Source: Enoplolaimus lenunculus
Lineage: Eukaryota > Nematoda > Enoplea > Enoplida > Thoracostomopsidae
Assembly (NCBI GenBank): GCA_030248215.1
Contig: JASANG010001181.1
Coordinates: forward strand, 1 to 64,000
DNA length: 64,000 bases
Reading direction: 5' to 3'
Shown piece after piece: positions 47,087-58,903 of this stretch. The stretch's first letter is position 1; each line of letters starts with the position of its first letter. The position numbers and the translations under genes were made by a program. The notes below the pieces were generated by a model that was not told the DNA's origin, ran no database searches, and was given only the letters and a program-made list of their open reading frames with translations.

Positions 47087-48775
47087 CTGCAAAAGTGAGC
47101 TTATCACGTTTCGATGGAATATGTTTATCCCATTCTCACATGTATATTTTCTATTTACTCTGAGATCTAAACGTTAAGCAGGCATTCAAATCAACCGAAG
47201 ACACTCAATTGGAAGCCGCTTACCATTACCACTAAGCTTCTGACGTCTTGTAAATATATTGCACTGCTAATAAACGCGTAATACTTGTTAATAGTTTGTA
47301 TTTAATTTGTCATTGTATCCGCTATGGGAAAAGTTAGGTTTAAGTTTTCAATTGCAAAGTTGGATTGGATTGTGGTACCAATTTCTGTCCTTGATTTGAA
47401 CTCAATTTCATTGAGTTGAGTTCAGTCTGAAACTACAATCTCATTTTGATTATGATAGTCATCTGTATTTAGAGGTTTAGCGAAGACACGGAGTCTGGAA
47501 CTCTTATGAATATATACAAGGAAAAGCGACTTATTCTATAGATCTATTTCGGCGAGCTGAGCTAATGGTATCGTTATTTATGGACGCAGGACTATCAGTT
47601 CAATAGTTATATCGCTCGAAATTATAGTGCAAAACTGCAAACACGCGGAAATGCCAAAAACAAATTATCAATCATTTACATATTTGTTGGTCACACAAAT
47701 ATTTTAAATACAATTTATATTTCAATGTTAGAAGAAACGAATATTCGTTCGTATTATCTTTTAGTCGGCTTGGGGCAACTCATAGTGGCTCTGCAACCAG
47801 AGGGAATCCAGGGGCACTCAACCACTTAAGTTTACCTTTCCCCTAGAAAAGATTTAGGTAAATTTGTAAGCCATTTGCAATCCATGCAAGCCCCTTGCGA
47901 ACTTTCTTTGCCTCCCAAGTATGTGGCCCTGCTTTACGGTCCTGTCTCATAGTGAAATACTTTTATAGGTTAAAAATAGTTTTTCCGGATCCACAGCACC
48001 AAGGCTCCTAAACTTGACCAGGGCCAAAGTGGTATCCACCGCCGTACAGAGAAGTTCAAGCAGGCAGGGCCATGCAGGGTCTGTAAAACATTAAAGAGTT
48101 GTGGTTTTTTTAATTATTGCACAAATCTTTAGCAATCATTCAATAAACTCAGTGTAGTCTGATAGTCTAGCTCACCTTGCTAGGGGGGAGCTATATTATT
48201 TTCACAACGGGCATATAAGGGTTTTAAATGACTTACAAGCAAAGTTGAAAATTTTCTACGGCTAAAATTTTTCCAGAGGCGCTGCTGCCGCACCCCCTGC
48301 CCTCGTTGGATACGTGCCTGAGCCCAACAATCTATGCTAGACCAAACCTGAAAATTGTATCGTCAGCCAGCCGAATTAAAAGTCACTGGATTGGTGACGA
48401 AAATATTAAAATCTCGTATATAAGTCAGTAGGTTACATTGAAATTGATTAAGCATTAAAAATTAAAATAGTAGCAACGGATGCTCAGTTTGATACAAAAT
48501 CAGAACATTAAAAAGTATATACGGTTTGATAAAAGTAATATTTGCTTGATACTTAAATACCTACTTGAAAATTGGAACAATGTATGAAAAAATACAAAAA
48601 ATTACAAATAGAAATGATAAATATCCTGGCATTAAAATTCCGCACTAAGTGCCCCTCCACAGTATAATGCCCGTACATTTAGTGTCTGTAGCACATCCTT
48701 CATCGAACAAACCAACTCAGACTAAAATCTTTTCTAATAAACGTTTTCTAAATTAGTAGAAGCAAGAGTGGATGA

Positions 48776-49180
48776 TCTTTTAAATAAGACTATGCAGAAC
48801 GCCTTGTTTTGCATTCAACTAAATCTACCAGCATTCGTTGCGTTTTGGTCCTACCCCCCTCGTTTTGGGGGGGGTCAATTTTATGTTCATTACACGTGTA
48901 TCCGCCAGCCAACACCGAAAATATAATCGAGCCACTTTTCAGTATATGAAAACAGCAAATGAATTTCAGCATCTACGAAGATTTTGACACCCCCCAAAAT
49001 AATGGGGGTAAGCCAAAAATGCAACGCGCGTTGGGTACATTTTTTCGACATAGAATGTACCCAGTTGCATACTCTTGTTTAAGGGTATCATGCACTCTTG
49101 GTAGAAGTAAGGGTGGATGATCATTTACACAAGAGTGTGCAACTGAGTACATTCTGCGTGCAAAATAATGTACCCAACGC
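48776..49180. mobile_element. MITE relatives of 2272-2560
   Basis: A left arm with CAACTAAATC...TTGCGTTTTGGTCC and a C-run/G-run hairpin, and a right arm with CCCCAAAATAATGGGGGTAAG, AATGCAACGCGCGTTGGG and CCCAGTTGCATACTC, followed by another end carrying GAGTGTGCAACTGAG. Probably two overlapping or nested copies. Lies between bait exons A and B. Confidence 0.5.
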
Positions 49181-49679
49181 TTGACATATATAATGGCATA
49201 TAGGGCTGTAAAACATAACTTGCTGGTATTCGGCACGTAGCAAACACCATCACCCAATCGAATTGGAGAGTTGGAGACATCCTGTGTTTGAGACTGCGAG
49301 ATGCTTCATGCTTGCGAGAGTGTGGCAAAGTGTCACTCATACACTCTTGATAGAACCAAGAGTGGATAATGGAAAAAAAGGTCTCTTTCCCTTTCATACA
49401 CTCAAACTTTGTCGCATTAATATAGGGTTCGGAACGAGTGCCGTTCTTTGATAGTTTATAAACTGTCATAGAGTCAATAAATAGGAGGCGGGTAAAAATG
49501 CAACGCATCCTGAATATACATAGTATCATTGTTTTCTACTCAACAAATACCAGGTTGCGCATTCTTGTTCATAGTGATCATTCACTGTTGGTAAAACGTC
49601 GTTTCCTCAACATTAATTGTAGTTGCTTGTCATTGTCATATGTTCATATTAAAACTACAAGCAAATCTACAGCAATCGT

Positions 49680-49790
49680 TACCCGACAACTTGTCGCGCA
49701 ACAGCGAGCTAAAGCCTATGAGTTATCTAAGCGCAATCCTAAGCCTAAGCCTAAGCATAATGATGGGCTACGAATTGTCGAGTCCATGAT
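49680..49790 (+). mobile_element. ACGACAACTTGTCG-type MITE (copy 2, partial)
   Basis: The left end CCCGACAACTTGTCGCGCAA and a core AATCCTAAGCCTAAGCCTAA (three clean telomere-type hexamers) then GCATAATGATGGGC and ATTGTCGAGTC. The right end is lost. Lies about 350 bp from bait exon B. Confidence 0.65.
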
Positions 49791-50142
49791 AACATTTATT
49801 CAAGAAGTTAACAAAACATTGTATAAAGCTTGCTTCCCATTCATGAGTGGACTAATAAACTAGGTTGACGCCAAAGCTTAAGATTTGCTTAAGCCTACGT
49901 TTAAGCCTAAAGTTTATGCTTATGAAAATAATAAACAGTATCGTGGAACGTGTAAGTTTTGCCTCCCGTCAAATTAGCACTAGCCTGATGGAAGCAAACG
50001 AATACCGAATGGCTGAGCTCCCTGCCCCCTCTTTAGTATATAATCACATAGCTTGCAGCTACTGGAACGCTCTAGCGGATCGGATCAATAAAGCACTAGG
50101 ATAAATAATAAAAGCTCAAAATCTGAGCAAGGCTTTGCTTAC

Positions 50143-50356
50143 TTCACTTCGTTAAGCCACACCCACTTTTCAGGAAAACGGGTTCGAATTTTACCAGGGG
50201 CGATACTAGATTGTGGCTTGTTAACTTGACCGGTGAAGCTTTGAGGGTGAGGCGGACCTGCACGTGGTCCAGGCATACCTATGCCTAAACTGGAACCTGA
50301 TCTGACTGCTCCGCCACCCACTCCGCAACAAGGTCTGAGCATTGGATGAAGGACTG
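50143..50356 (-). CDS. Alternative bait exon B of the TEP gene
   Basis: Acceptor TTTTTTTCAG, donor AA|GTAAGC; 2 + 70 codons + 2 bases, the longest copy. Private part rich in Gly, Pro, Arg and Ser (RPCCGVGGGAVRSG, MPGPRAGPPHPQ), with two adjacent Cys not seen in the others. Shared end KIRTRFPEKWVW; the usual ETW is EKW here. A decayed duplicate of this exon lies at about 51815-51952. Confidence 0.88.
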
Positions 50357-50545
50357 CTGAAAAAAACACGCAATGTTTACTATACGCTATATATGTGCCA
50401 ATTTTCTAAGGAACAAAAATTGTAAGATTTCGATTTTGAAGTTAAAGTTTTTTTAAGACTGAGAAGTTATTATTTGCAACTTTAAAACATTAATAAGAAT
50501 TTTCTGCAACTAAAATACAGAAGACCGTTAAGTTTAAAAACACAA

Positions 50546-50757
50546 TACACTGCAAAAAATGGGGAGTCAAATTGACTGCCTCCGAAATAGGCTCTACGGG
50601 ACTACACAAACTCAGTCAAAGTCGACTCCGTCAGAGTCAAACGTGCGGCTAAATGAGTCGAATTTGACTCTGGCGGAGTCTAATTTGACTCAATTTGTGT
50701 AGTCCCGTAAAGCCTATTTCAAAGCGAGTCAATTTGACTCACCATTTTTGCAGTGTA
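50546..50757. mobile_element. Foldback MITE, about 100-bp arms
   Basis: The whole 212-bp element is one large inverted repeat: TACACTGCAAAAAATGG...GGGACTACACAAA...GACTCCG pairs with its inverse up to CCATTTTTGCAGTGTA. A TA sits at each end, compatible with a TA target duplication. Transcribed, it would fold into a long hairpin between bait exons B and C. Confidence 0.92.
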
Positions 50758-51814
50758 CCTCGCCGGAAGATGTCAACTTAAGGTTGCGGCTATTCAGTTG
50801 TAAACCTTAAACAGATCAAATTTTCAATTTCAGCTTTTCGATCTTGCTGCTGGTAATACAATATCCAGTTTACAACAATGATTCGAGAAATTCTTTTTTC
50901 AGTCAATATCGGTGATCCAATAAGTCCCTCTCATCTACGATAACAAGTAAAGTACAACAACCTGAAGGGTATCAGTTTTCACTCCCCTAGTATTTCAAGC
51001 CATCAAAAAGGACAAGATGTGCAATGCAGCCAGGTTGAAATTCCGTTGCGGTAATGGAATGGGTATGACTACGCATTCAATTCAACACCAACTTAATTTC
51101 GTACACTGTCTAAATTGGCGGCTATAAAGAGAGTAGAGACGTGCCGGATTTTGACGGGAACAACGAAAAACTGCCCACGAAGCATATGCTGTGTGTTAGA
51201 AGAGTTAGTTGTAGTTTATTTGAACAGTTCACGTTCGCATAATCGCTGCTCAAAAGCCTGTACAACAACTAACGTTCGCAGACCCACAAACAAAGGTAAC
51301 AGTTTTGATTTGATATCATTCATTTGAGCAACTTTAATAAAGTTGAAATTTATGAACCGAGTATTTGAACATGAAATTGTTGAAATCAAACGTGTACGTA
51401 ACTTTTAAGACAAACAGAAGTGTCGTATATAGCGCCCCAATACCTACGAAAAGACGTGCGAATAAATACGTAAACGGCAGCTTACGAAATTCCAATGTAC
51501 AGATTTTTTTTGCATCAACTTTGAATATTTTGTCAGAACAAAATAATAATAGTCTAGCTTATCGCTTGGCTTCGCTTGCGAATTCCTTCGTGATTGTCTT
51601 CGGTGGTAATTCATGGCTGTTCTCAGACACACAGTTTTAACACCTATTAATCGCATAGCCTGGAGGGCTGGAGGCATACACTCCAAATCCATGCACCAAG
51701 AAACATTTTGTTGGACTGTTTGAAAGGGTTTTCAACATGAAGTAACATTCTAGCTTCTCTGCCTTTACTGTAACAGGTGGTTGTCGAAAACCCTAAATTT
51801 TGGCTACGCGCATG

Positions 51815-51952
51815 AATTATTTTCGCAAGGGCGGCATCAGATTGTGGCTTGTTAACTTTACCGGTAAAACCTTAAGGGTCAGGGTGACCAAACGGTAGCC
51901 CAGGCACACGTATGCGCAGACTGAAACTGGCTCCGGACCGCCCCCATTTGCA
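51815..51952 (-). pseudogene. Decayed duplicate of bait exon B
   Basis: On the + strand this region matches exon B from GATTGTGGCTTGTTAACTT onward through the antisense of its Pro/Gly/Ser-rich part and into the T-rich acceptor tract, with many substitutions. The acceptor AG is gone and the FPEKWVW end is no longer readable, so it cannot act as an exon. It lies between exons B and C and shows that copies of these exons arise and die. Confidence 0.75.
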
Positions 51953-52549
51953 AAAAAAACATAAACTGTAAAGAAAGAATTAATTCTGACAAATATATTA
52001 CAAAGTGGGACAGATAGCCGTGTTAAGTCAACCGATTTCCACTACATCGACATCGTAAGGGGACAGTGGCGCATATATCAAGAGATTTTTGTTGACAGGG
52101 TGCGGCGTTGCTGGTCTCTAAGGAAAAATAAAGGGGGTACCTGAGAGTTTTATCTCCTGACTAGACCCACGCAAGATTACAATTTTGTATTGAAATTTAA
52201 AACACAAATAGCATCTGACTTTTCGACCGCTTCTCTTGTAAGGTTTTATCTGCATTCTATATTTCGAATTCTAATTGCCTAAAGCTGCAGCCTGTGTGAA
52301 GCTCTTCGATTTCTTCGCTTGCTAAACACGACTGCATAAGAGCAGACAAGTCCATTATATAACGAATGCCTATAAACCCTCTCATGTCCTGCTATAAAAA
52401 TATGTACCAAAAATATAAAACCTCCCCCTGGCTCCAAAAAATCCTTTCGGTAGCAGCAGCAACTTTGTGTCCAATATTTCAATTAAGTGGAAAATTATTT
52501 TTAAGTTATTTGATTGAATCAAATAAATTTCTCTTTGTAACGAAAGATA

Positions 52550-52680
52550 TCACGACAACTCGTCGCCCGACAACTCTGTAATCCGAAATTTCATCAACTC
52601 GACTATTTGTCGCCCATAATTATGCATTGGCTTAGGATTAGGCGTGGAATTACGCTTAAAATTATGCTTAAACTTTTACC
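52550..52680 (-). mobile_element. ACGACAACTTGTCG-type MITE (copy 3, inverted)
   Basis: On the minus strand it reads TCGAGTTGATGAAATTTCGG, then GTTGTCGGGCGACGAGTTGT, matching the right end of the family. The telomere-like part is reduced to GCCTAATCCTAAGCC. Lies in the intron between bait exons B and C. Confidence 0.6.
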
Positions 52681-53780
52681 CACAGACACACAAACCTGTA
52701 ACGGGATGTTGTGTTCAAACATTCATCCCCTAACCCTGTAATGTAGACTATATGCTTTAGACTGATTTTTTGCTTTGGCAACGGGATTTCGTGTTCTAAA
52801 AAAACTTTCAACCATTGAGTCTGTAATGTAGGACTTAAGCTTTAGACTAATTTTTTGCGTTGGCTTAGTCTTTGGCTGGTGTACGACGCAGTATAGAAAT
52901 TTTAGTCCGAATCTTAATTTTAAATTTAGATGTTTGTTTGTCACGAGATGCTCAAATCTGTAAAAACTGTCAAAATGCGACCATTTTTGGGCAAACATCA
53001 GTTGGGGGGGGGACAGTGATAACGGAAAAGACACTACATGTGTGTAGCAAAAATTGCCAGTTGCCAGTCGACAGTCGCATTTATTTAAAACAGCCAACCA
53101 AACAACTGCAGGAACAAAATTGAACTTTCAACAAATATACAAACAGGTTAACTTTTCAAACGCGGGTCAGTAAACCAGCGCATTTTACGCGTATTTAGGA
53201 AGGGTGGGCAAAAAAGTTCTAGATGGTGGCCTTATTTACGAACATATTATATTCCGGTTTTGAAACGCATCCCTCTTATGTGTCAGGAATGGTGCCTACA
53301 GAAAACAAATTGTCTTGAAATTTCAAAACCATTACATTGTTAAATTTTCAAGACTAAAGATCAAATTGTTCAGACATTAATAGTTTTAAAAAGCTTAGAA
53401 ATTCATATCTGAAATTAAACATAAAGTTTTGTTTATTCAAAGAATATTATTGTTGCGATTATATAAGACACAAATTTCTGTCTTTCAAGAAATAGTTGTA
53501 GGCGGTATTTGAAGCAATGATACTTTTTGGGCAAACTGAACCACTGGTGCCTTCATGCAAACATTCAAATTGCAACAACTGATCTGGTAACTGTTTACCG
53601 CAGGAGAGAGGGGCGAGATAGGGAAATGTGAAATACTTCGACATAAAGGTGCAACAATGGCCGTAGGCAGACTTGTCTGCGACGGACGTGAGCCGACAAT
53701 GCGTAACTCGGTGCCTTGATTGTGTCATGAGTGCGCCGGTGTATACGGTGATTGTGATACATAGTTGAATATTTACTTAC

Positions 53781-53958
53781 CACTCGCTTAACGCTAAATC
53801 GGAAATAGACCACATCCAAGTGTCAGGAAAATTAGAGCGAATTTTTGGGTCAGCAGGACCTATCACATCAATTAGGTCGTTTTTATGCAATCCCACAGTT
53901 CTAGGCTTGGGACCATGATCACCACCCACGCCGCGTTGTTCTTCGTACAGAATGTGCG
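53781..53958 (-). CDS. Alternative bait exon C of the TEP gene
   Basis: Acceptor ATGTTTTTAG, donor TG|GTAAGT; 2 + 58 codons + 2 bases. The private part is more acidic and His-containing (HILYEEQRGVGGDHGPKPR, then LIDVIGPADP). The shared end is KIRSNFPDTWMW, with Asp for Glu. After it comes an unusually long tail (SISDLALSE) before the donor. Same phases as the other copies, so interchangeable. Confidence 0.86.
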
Positions 53959-54042
53959 CTAAAAACATTTTAAATCACGCGATGCAGTCGTTCACACAAG
54001 CCCGCAGCCAGAACGGGCCAGGAAATGGTGCTCAGTCATCCC

Positions 54043-54165
54043 TGGAAGAAGTTCACCGCCGCCCTTCTTAGAAATTTTTCAACCTTGCTTGTAAGTCATT
54101 GAAAACTCTTGTATACCTCTCCTGAAAAAATTTTAGCCCCCTAGCAAGGTGAGCTGGCTACGGGC
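54043..54165 (+). repeat. Dispersed repeat ending in GAGCTGGCTACGGG
   Basis: One of a family with TTTTTCAACCTTGCTTGTAAG, CATTGAAAA, CTCCTGAAAAA and GCAAGGTGAGCTGGCTACGG. Other copies: about 7601-7705, 23085-23240 (inverted), 42886-42995, 48172-48330 (inverted), 60905-61050 and 62630-62770. The class is not determined. Confidence 0.75.
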
Positions 54166-55104
54166 TTGTGTCCACAACAACTTGGGTGAACTATGTCACG
54201 ATTTTCATGTTATACCTGGCATCTTACAGATGAAAAAAATGACTGACATTTTGCTGTTTTAATCATCTTTCAATTTGCTCGGCTGTTACTATAAAAATAC
54301 CATTTATAGCTATTATTTTATCAAACAACACCCGTAGTTATGTTACCAAGGGGTAGGCTAAGAGTTTACTTCTTCCTAAAACTTTTCACCATGCCAAAAT
54401 TTATATAAAATTTGCAAAACGCTCAGATCGAAGTGAGGTATTATATGTGGCTGGGTGGTTTAGGGCAAAATCATAGCCACCACATGTGTGTCGAAAAAAT
54501 GAAAAAAAATGAATTTCTCTTTGGGTTTGAGATTAAAATTCACAACTACGCGCTGACAAGCTTTTCGGCAGACTGAACATATAAACTATTGTATCGTTCA
54601 TATCATTTTTGTAGTTCGCCGCATGGAAAATTCAGTTTAAAACTATACCTGACTAAGCAAATGTCGCGAGAACCGGGGCACGGTTTTTTGACGGGCACCA
54701 TGGACCCCTATTGGATGGCTTGAAAAAAATCTCTAGTAAATTAGATTTATTGAAAGAACTAAGTAAAAAAACTAAAAACCAATTGTCGTTAAATAATTAC
54801 GGCTAAAATCAGTACTATTTCACAAAATCCAATGACTTCAATGTCTCGAGATATTACTTCAATGATTTTTCCGCTCAAACATGGTACATTGTCTCGCGCA
54901 TAGCAATTAGGTATCTTAGTCGTTCGCCTGGTTTAGATTTAGGTATAAGCATAAGCTCAAAATTCAAGCTTAGTAAGAGTAAACCTACAGGTTTTTTCTC
55001 GGTGCCTGTTCTACACACAGATAATTTTTCTATATCAAACTACCGCAGCAGCGCCAGCCTATACGGCATACAAAATCAATGGAAAGTTACAAATCTGTTA
55101 CAAT

Positions 55105-55643
55105 TCGTTTCCCGACAGCATGTCACCCGACAGTGTGTTAATCAAAGCATAATCCTAAGCTTAAAGCTTATAAGTTGTCAGAGTTAAAGGGTTATAAGGC
55201 GACGAACTGTATTGATACCGAAGTTTACATAAAAATTTAAAAGTGTGGTCTGATATTGCTTTTACACCTCTCGCTGCGTTGCCAAGTTTCTGACGTTGTT
55301 AGCTGTAAAGAGGATCCACATTGAATGCTTGAAATGTAGGTTCAAACCACAGACAGCACCCACCGAATGCACCAACACAAGACGGGGTATCAAGAATGCG
55401 GGCACATTTTAAATGATTTAAAATACGATTTAAATACGGCATTGGTCGCCAGACAACTTGTCGCCCGACACTACGGCGATGTTCGTCACGTCCGTCGACG
55501 TCCGTCACCGTGCGTTTGTTTTAAAAAGTACAGCGGCGCTACCTTATATCTACGCGTGAGCCTAACCATAATGATTGGCGACAAATATTGAGTCGATGAG
55601 ATTTCGGATTGCAAGTTGTCTGTTTGGCGAATTGTCGTGATAC
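55105..55643 (+). mobile_element. ACGACAACTTGTCG-type MITEs (copies 4 and 5)
   Basis: Two copies in the same direction. The first (about 55105-55232) has CCCGACAGCATGTCACCCGA and ends ACTGTATTGATACC. The second (about 55446-55643) has CAGACAACTTGTCGCCCGAC, GAGTCGATGAGATTTCGG and ends ATTGTCGTGATACC. The telomere-like core is nearly gone in both. They lie between bait exons C and D. Confidence 0.65.
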
Positions 55644-56039
55644 CACGGCGTTTTGAGTAAATAAATGTATGTTAGCTGCGACGAATTGATTTGCACAACT
55701 AACTATACACAGTCGGATTTACGCCTATATGACAGATAAATTCAACTTGCGTCAGCTGAGCGCTGTTCCTGTACTTCGATCAGCTGTCTTAAATTCATAT
55801 GTACCAAAAAAAAAGAAAAATATGGGTTTTTATACATCTCCCATAGTTAAAGATAAGGCCTAGACCGAGGCTTAGGTTTGGACAAACCCTTAACCAAATG
55901 TTTAAGAGAGTGCACATGTGCCACATTATGAAGTAATACTATTCCCAGCATTAATTCAGTTGTAAATATAAAGCTTCAGTATAGCACCCTAAACCTTGAC
56001 AGTTTATAATATAAGTCTCACCAAATTCTTACATACGGA

Positions 56040-56083
56040 TTACCAGTAAGATGCTCTAACCACTGAGCTACGCAGCAAATGCC
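56040..56083 (-). repeat. Truncated tRNA-like sequence
   Basis: On the minus strand GCTGCGTAGCTCAGTGGTTA then GAGCATCTTACTGGTAATCC. This has a perfect box A (TAGCTCAGTGG) and the D-arm of a tRNA, but the anticodon stem is mispaired and no box B follows. It is a tRNA relic or the head of a tRNA-derived SINE rather than a working tRNA. Confidence 0.5.
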
Positions 56084-56271
56084 AAATTTTCACTGCACTG
56101 GCTCTATATACTGTAAGTTTGGCACTACATGATATGCATATGAAGACACTGTGAAAACGACAATGGCCTACGTTAGATTTTTAAAATAATCTATAAAAGC
56201 GTAAGTTAATGCATAGTAGCAATAAAGCTGATGACCCCAAATTAATTACCTTGGAATATACGTTCACTTAC

Positions 56272-56440
56272 ATAACTTCGGAGGCCCAAATCCAAGTTTC
56301 AGGAAACTCCGTGCGGACCTTAGCCAGCTGGGGCTTCGGTTTCGCATACGGCCGAGAACCTGGCACTCGTTGCAGTGTCGTAGTCCTCACCTGGGCCTGT
56401 GGTGGACCTGCCGTTAATTCAAAAGCTACTGCATTGATAT
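56272..56440 (-). CDS. Alternative bait exon D of the TEP gene
   Basis: Acceptor TTATTTCAG, donor AT|GTAAGT; 2 + 55 codons + 2 bases. Private part INAVAFELTAGPPQAQVRTT followed by LQRVPGSRPYAKPKPQ, rich in Pro, Gln, Thr and basic residues. Shared end KVRTEFPETWIWASEV. An open frame on the opposite strand (56209-56634) overlaps it but has no family features. Confidence 0.87.
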
Positions 56441-57559
56441 CTGAAATAACAGATGCAATGCGATGCTTGTTAATGATCACTGCACGGATGTCATGCAATA
56501 AGTATCGGATTGCTTTGGGATTCGGAGTTTCTGGGGTGAGAATTAATATAAAACTGGCAGGGATACTATCCCGCCGTGGGATAAAATTCTGTTTAACTCT
56601 GTTGAGCTTTTCATATTGGCAAAGGTTTGCTTGACTAAGCCGCAAGTTGTATAGTAAGAGTTCCCAGCATTGCCATCACGAAGCACCGCATAACGAATGC
56701 TGAACAGTCCCTACAACATCTTCTTCAGAGATACTTTTGTTCCAATTCTATATTAAATGCTTTTCCGGTTTTGACAGTTTCTATAAACTCTGTGAAATAA
56801 TATGTTCTCAAAGTATAATTCAGACACAATTTCAACACAAAATGCTAAGTTTAAAAAGTTTATCAAAATCAAAACTGGACTTGTATTTTACTCATGGCTC
56901 GGCCTTGAACGACTTCGGCCCTTAGTTTCCAACATTTCGTTACGCCTCTGTCTGCCAAAACGCGTTGTACATAATCGTACAAATTTGTTTCACTCATGTT
57001 GTATCCGAGCGATATTGTTTGACTTGTGGTGACAACTGTCATGCTCATTGCTATCCTTTAGAACTGTGATGGTAAATACATGCTTGAGAATACAGGTTTA
57101 AAGCTATACAAACAAACTACAAAAGAACGCGATACATTTTCAATCACTAGACATAGAAAACTAAAAATTACGACAGATACACATATTCAGCGAGTCAAAA
57201 ACCGGTAGAAAAGCGCTTAAGTAAAAGTCATTGATAATCGTTTGGAGTGAAGATATCTTATAGACGCTTAATCACCGAGGTTGTGTTTTATTTTGGCAAT
57301 TGGTTTTATGATGAGTTGAACACATTATCAGACATCATTAACCTATAAAATGGGTAGAGATGATATAACCCACCGAAATTTAGGAAGAACTCTAAACCGA
57401 CACCTTTATAACTACCGAAATTAAATGATTTTCTCGATCGCTACGCTTATGCTTGCAAGTGGAATAACTTTAGTCATCAATATTCACTCCCAGTATGAAA
57501 TCCTGCCCACAGCTCTACTTTAATAGCCTATACCAGTCGTAGTGAGACTTCATTTATTG

Positions 57560-58480
57560 AGCGAAGCTCGAACACACGTAAGCAATTAAGGTAATATGCA
57601 AATTAGTTATTAGCTAACTATTCATTTATCGGTTTTGGAGGTTTGCAAGCAATTTCATCAGATTCCTCGCACGCAAAAACCTTTCAGCCACCCTAATAAT
57701 TATTGGAATAATTCAAAAAGTCCTAATTTTGTCTCGTCAATTAAGCAAATATGCAAATTATCTAATAGCTAACTATTCGATATTCGCCTTTAAAGGTTTG
57801 TAGACAATTTATTCAGATTTCTCGCACCCGAAAACCCATTATTGCTGAAATTAGATTGCTTGTAACCCTAATAATTAGTGAAACATTGCAAAAACGCCTA
57901 ATTTAGGCTTATCAAATATGCTTATATGCAAATTATCTATTAGCTAACTGCTCAATTGTTAGTTTTAGACGTTTGTAAACAATTTATTCAGATTCCTCGC
58001 ACATAAAACCCTTTAGTGCTAAAATTATATTGCTTTCAACCTTAATAATTATTGAAATAATTTAAAAAGTCCTAATTTTGCCTGGTCAATTAAGCTAATT
58101 TGCAGATTAGCTATTAGCAAACTATTCAATTATCGGTTTTGGAGGTTTGTAAATAATTTAATCAAATTTCTCGCACCTAAAAACTCTTTAGTGCTGAAAT
58201 TATATTACTTTTAACCTTAATAATTAGTGAAATATTGTAAAAAGTCCTAATTTAGGCTTATAAACTATAAGAATATGCAAATTATCTATTAGGTAACTGC
58301 TCAATTATCTGTTTTGGAGATTTGTAAACAGTCTACACAGATTCCTCGCACCGAAAAACCTATAATGCTAAATTTAAATTGCTTCTAACTGCAATAATTA
58401 GCGAAATATTGTGGAAAGTCCTAATTTAGGCTTAATTCATTATGCAAATTAGCCTGTAGCTAATAAACGGCTTAAAATTT
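57560..58480. repeat. Tandem repeat, period about 155-175 bp
   Basis: At least five diverged units in tandem. Each has ATGCAAATTA followed by TTAGCTAACT, then GTTTTGGAGGTTTG, AGATTCCTCGCAC, AACC(T/C)TAATAATTA and AAAGTCCTAATTT. The ATGCAAATT motif recurs near 57595, 57750, 57925, 58100, 58275 and 58441. It lies between bait exons D and E. Confidence 0.85.
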
Positions 58481-58700
58481 TCAAACCCCAATGCGACATT
58501 AACTCTGCAGGATAATTGGCTTTCAAACAAAAAAAGTTTATCAAAATCGGTTCAGCCGTTCCTGAGATTCTTTTCGGATGGACAGACGGACAGACGGACG
58601 GACGGACATCCATCTTTCGACCCCCAAGTACAAAACATAAAACGCTTCGCGAAACTTCGAGCTTCGCTCAGAGTTTCGCTTCGCTCAATTATATCTAGTA
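58481..58700. repeat. GGAC-repeat tail following the tandem repeat
   Basis: Directly after the satellite comes AAAATCGGTTCAGCCGTTCC, then a GGACAGACGGACAGACGGAC run near 58577-58608, then TTTCGACCCCC and a palindromic CTTCGAGCTTCGCTCAGAGT segment. Similar TTCAGCCGTT-plus-GGAC tails are found at the ends of dispersed repeats in many invertebrate genomes, so satellite and tail may be one element. Confidence 0.6.
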
Positions 58701-58715
58701 ACAAAATCAACAGAA

Positions 58716-58903
58716 TCTACGACAATTCGTAGAACGACAACTTGTCGCCCAACAGTGTCGTAAAGCTAATGAATAAATTTAAACATAATTTTAAGCGAAA
58801 TCCTATGTCTGAGCGTAAGCCTAAGCATACTGATAGGCGGCGGATTGTCGAGTCGATGAGATTTCGCATCACAAGTTGTCGGACGACGAATGGTCGTGAT
58901 ACC
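58716..58903 (+). mobile_element. ACGACAACTTGTCG-type MITE (copy 6, complete)
   Basis: The best copy. Left end TCTACGACAATTCGTAGAAC then GACAACTTGTCGCCCAACAG; right end, inverted, GGTATCACGACCATTCGTCG then CCGACAACTTGTGATGC. The centre has GCGTAAGCCTAAGCATACTG. Lies about 980 bp from bait exon E. Confidence 0.75.

Noticed and set aside
56209-56634. 141-codon open frame on the + strand
   Set aside because: It is antisense to bait exon D, which has splice sites, correct phase and the FPETW motif; the + frame has no recognisable features.
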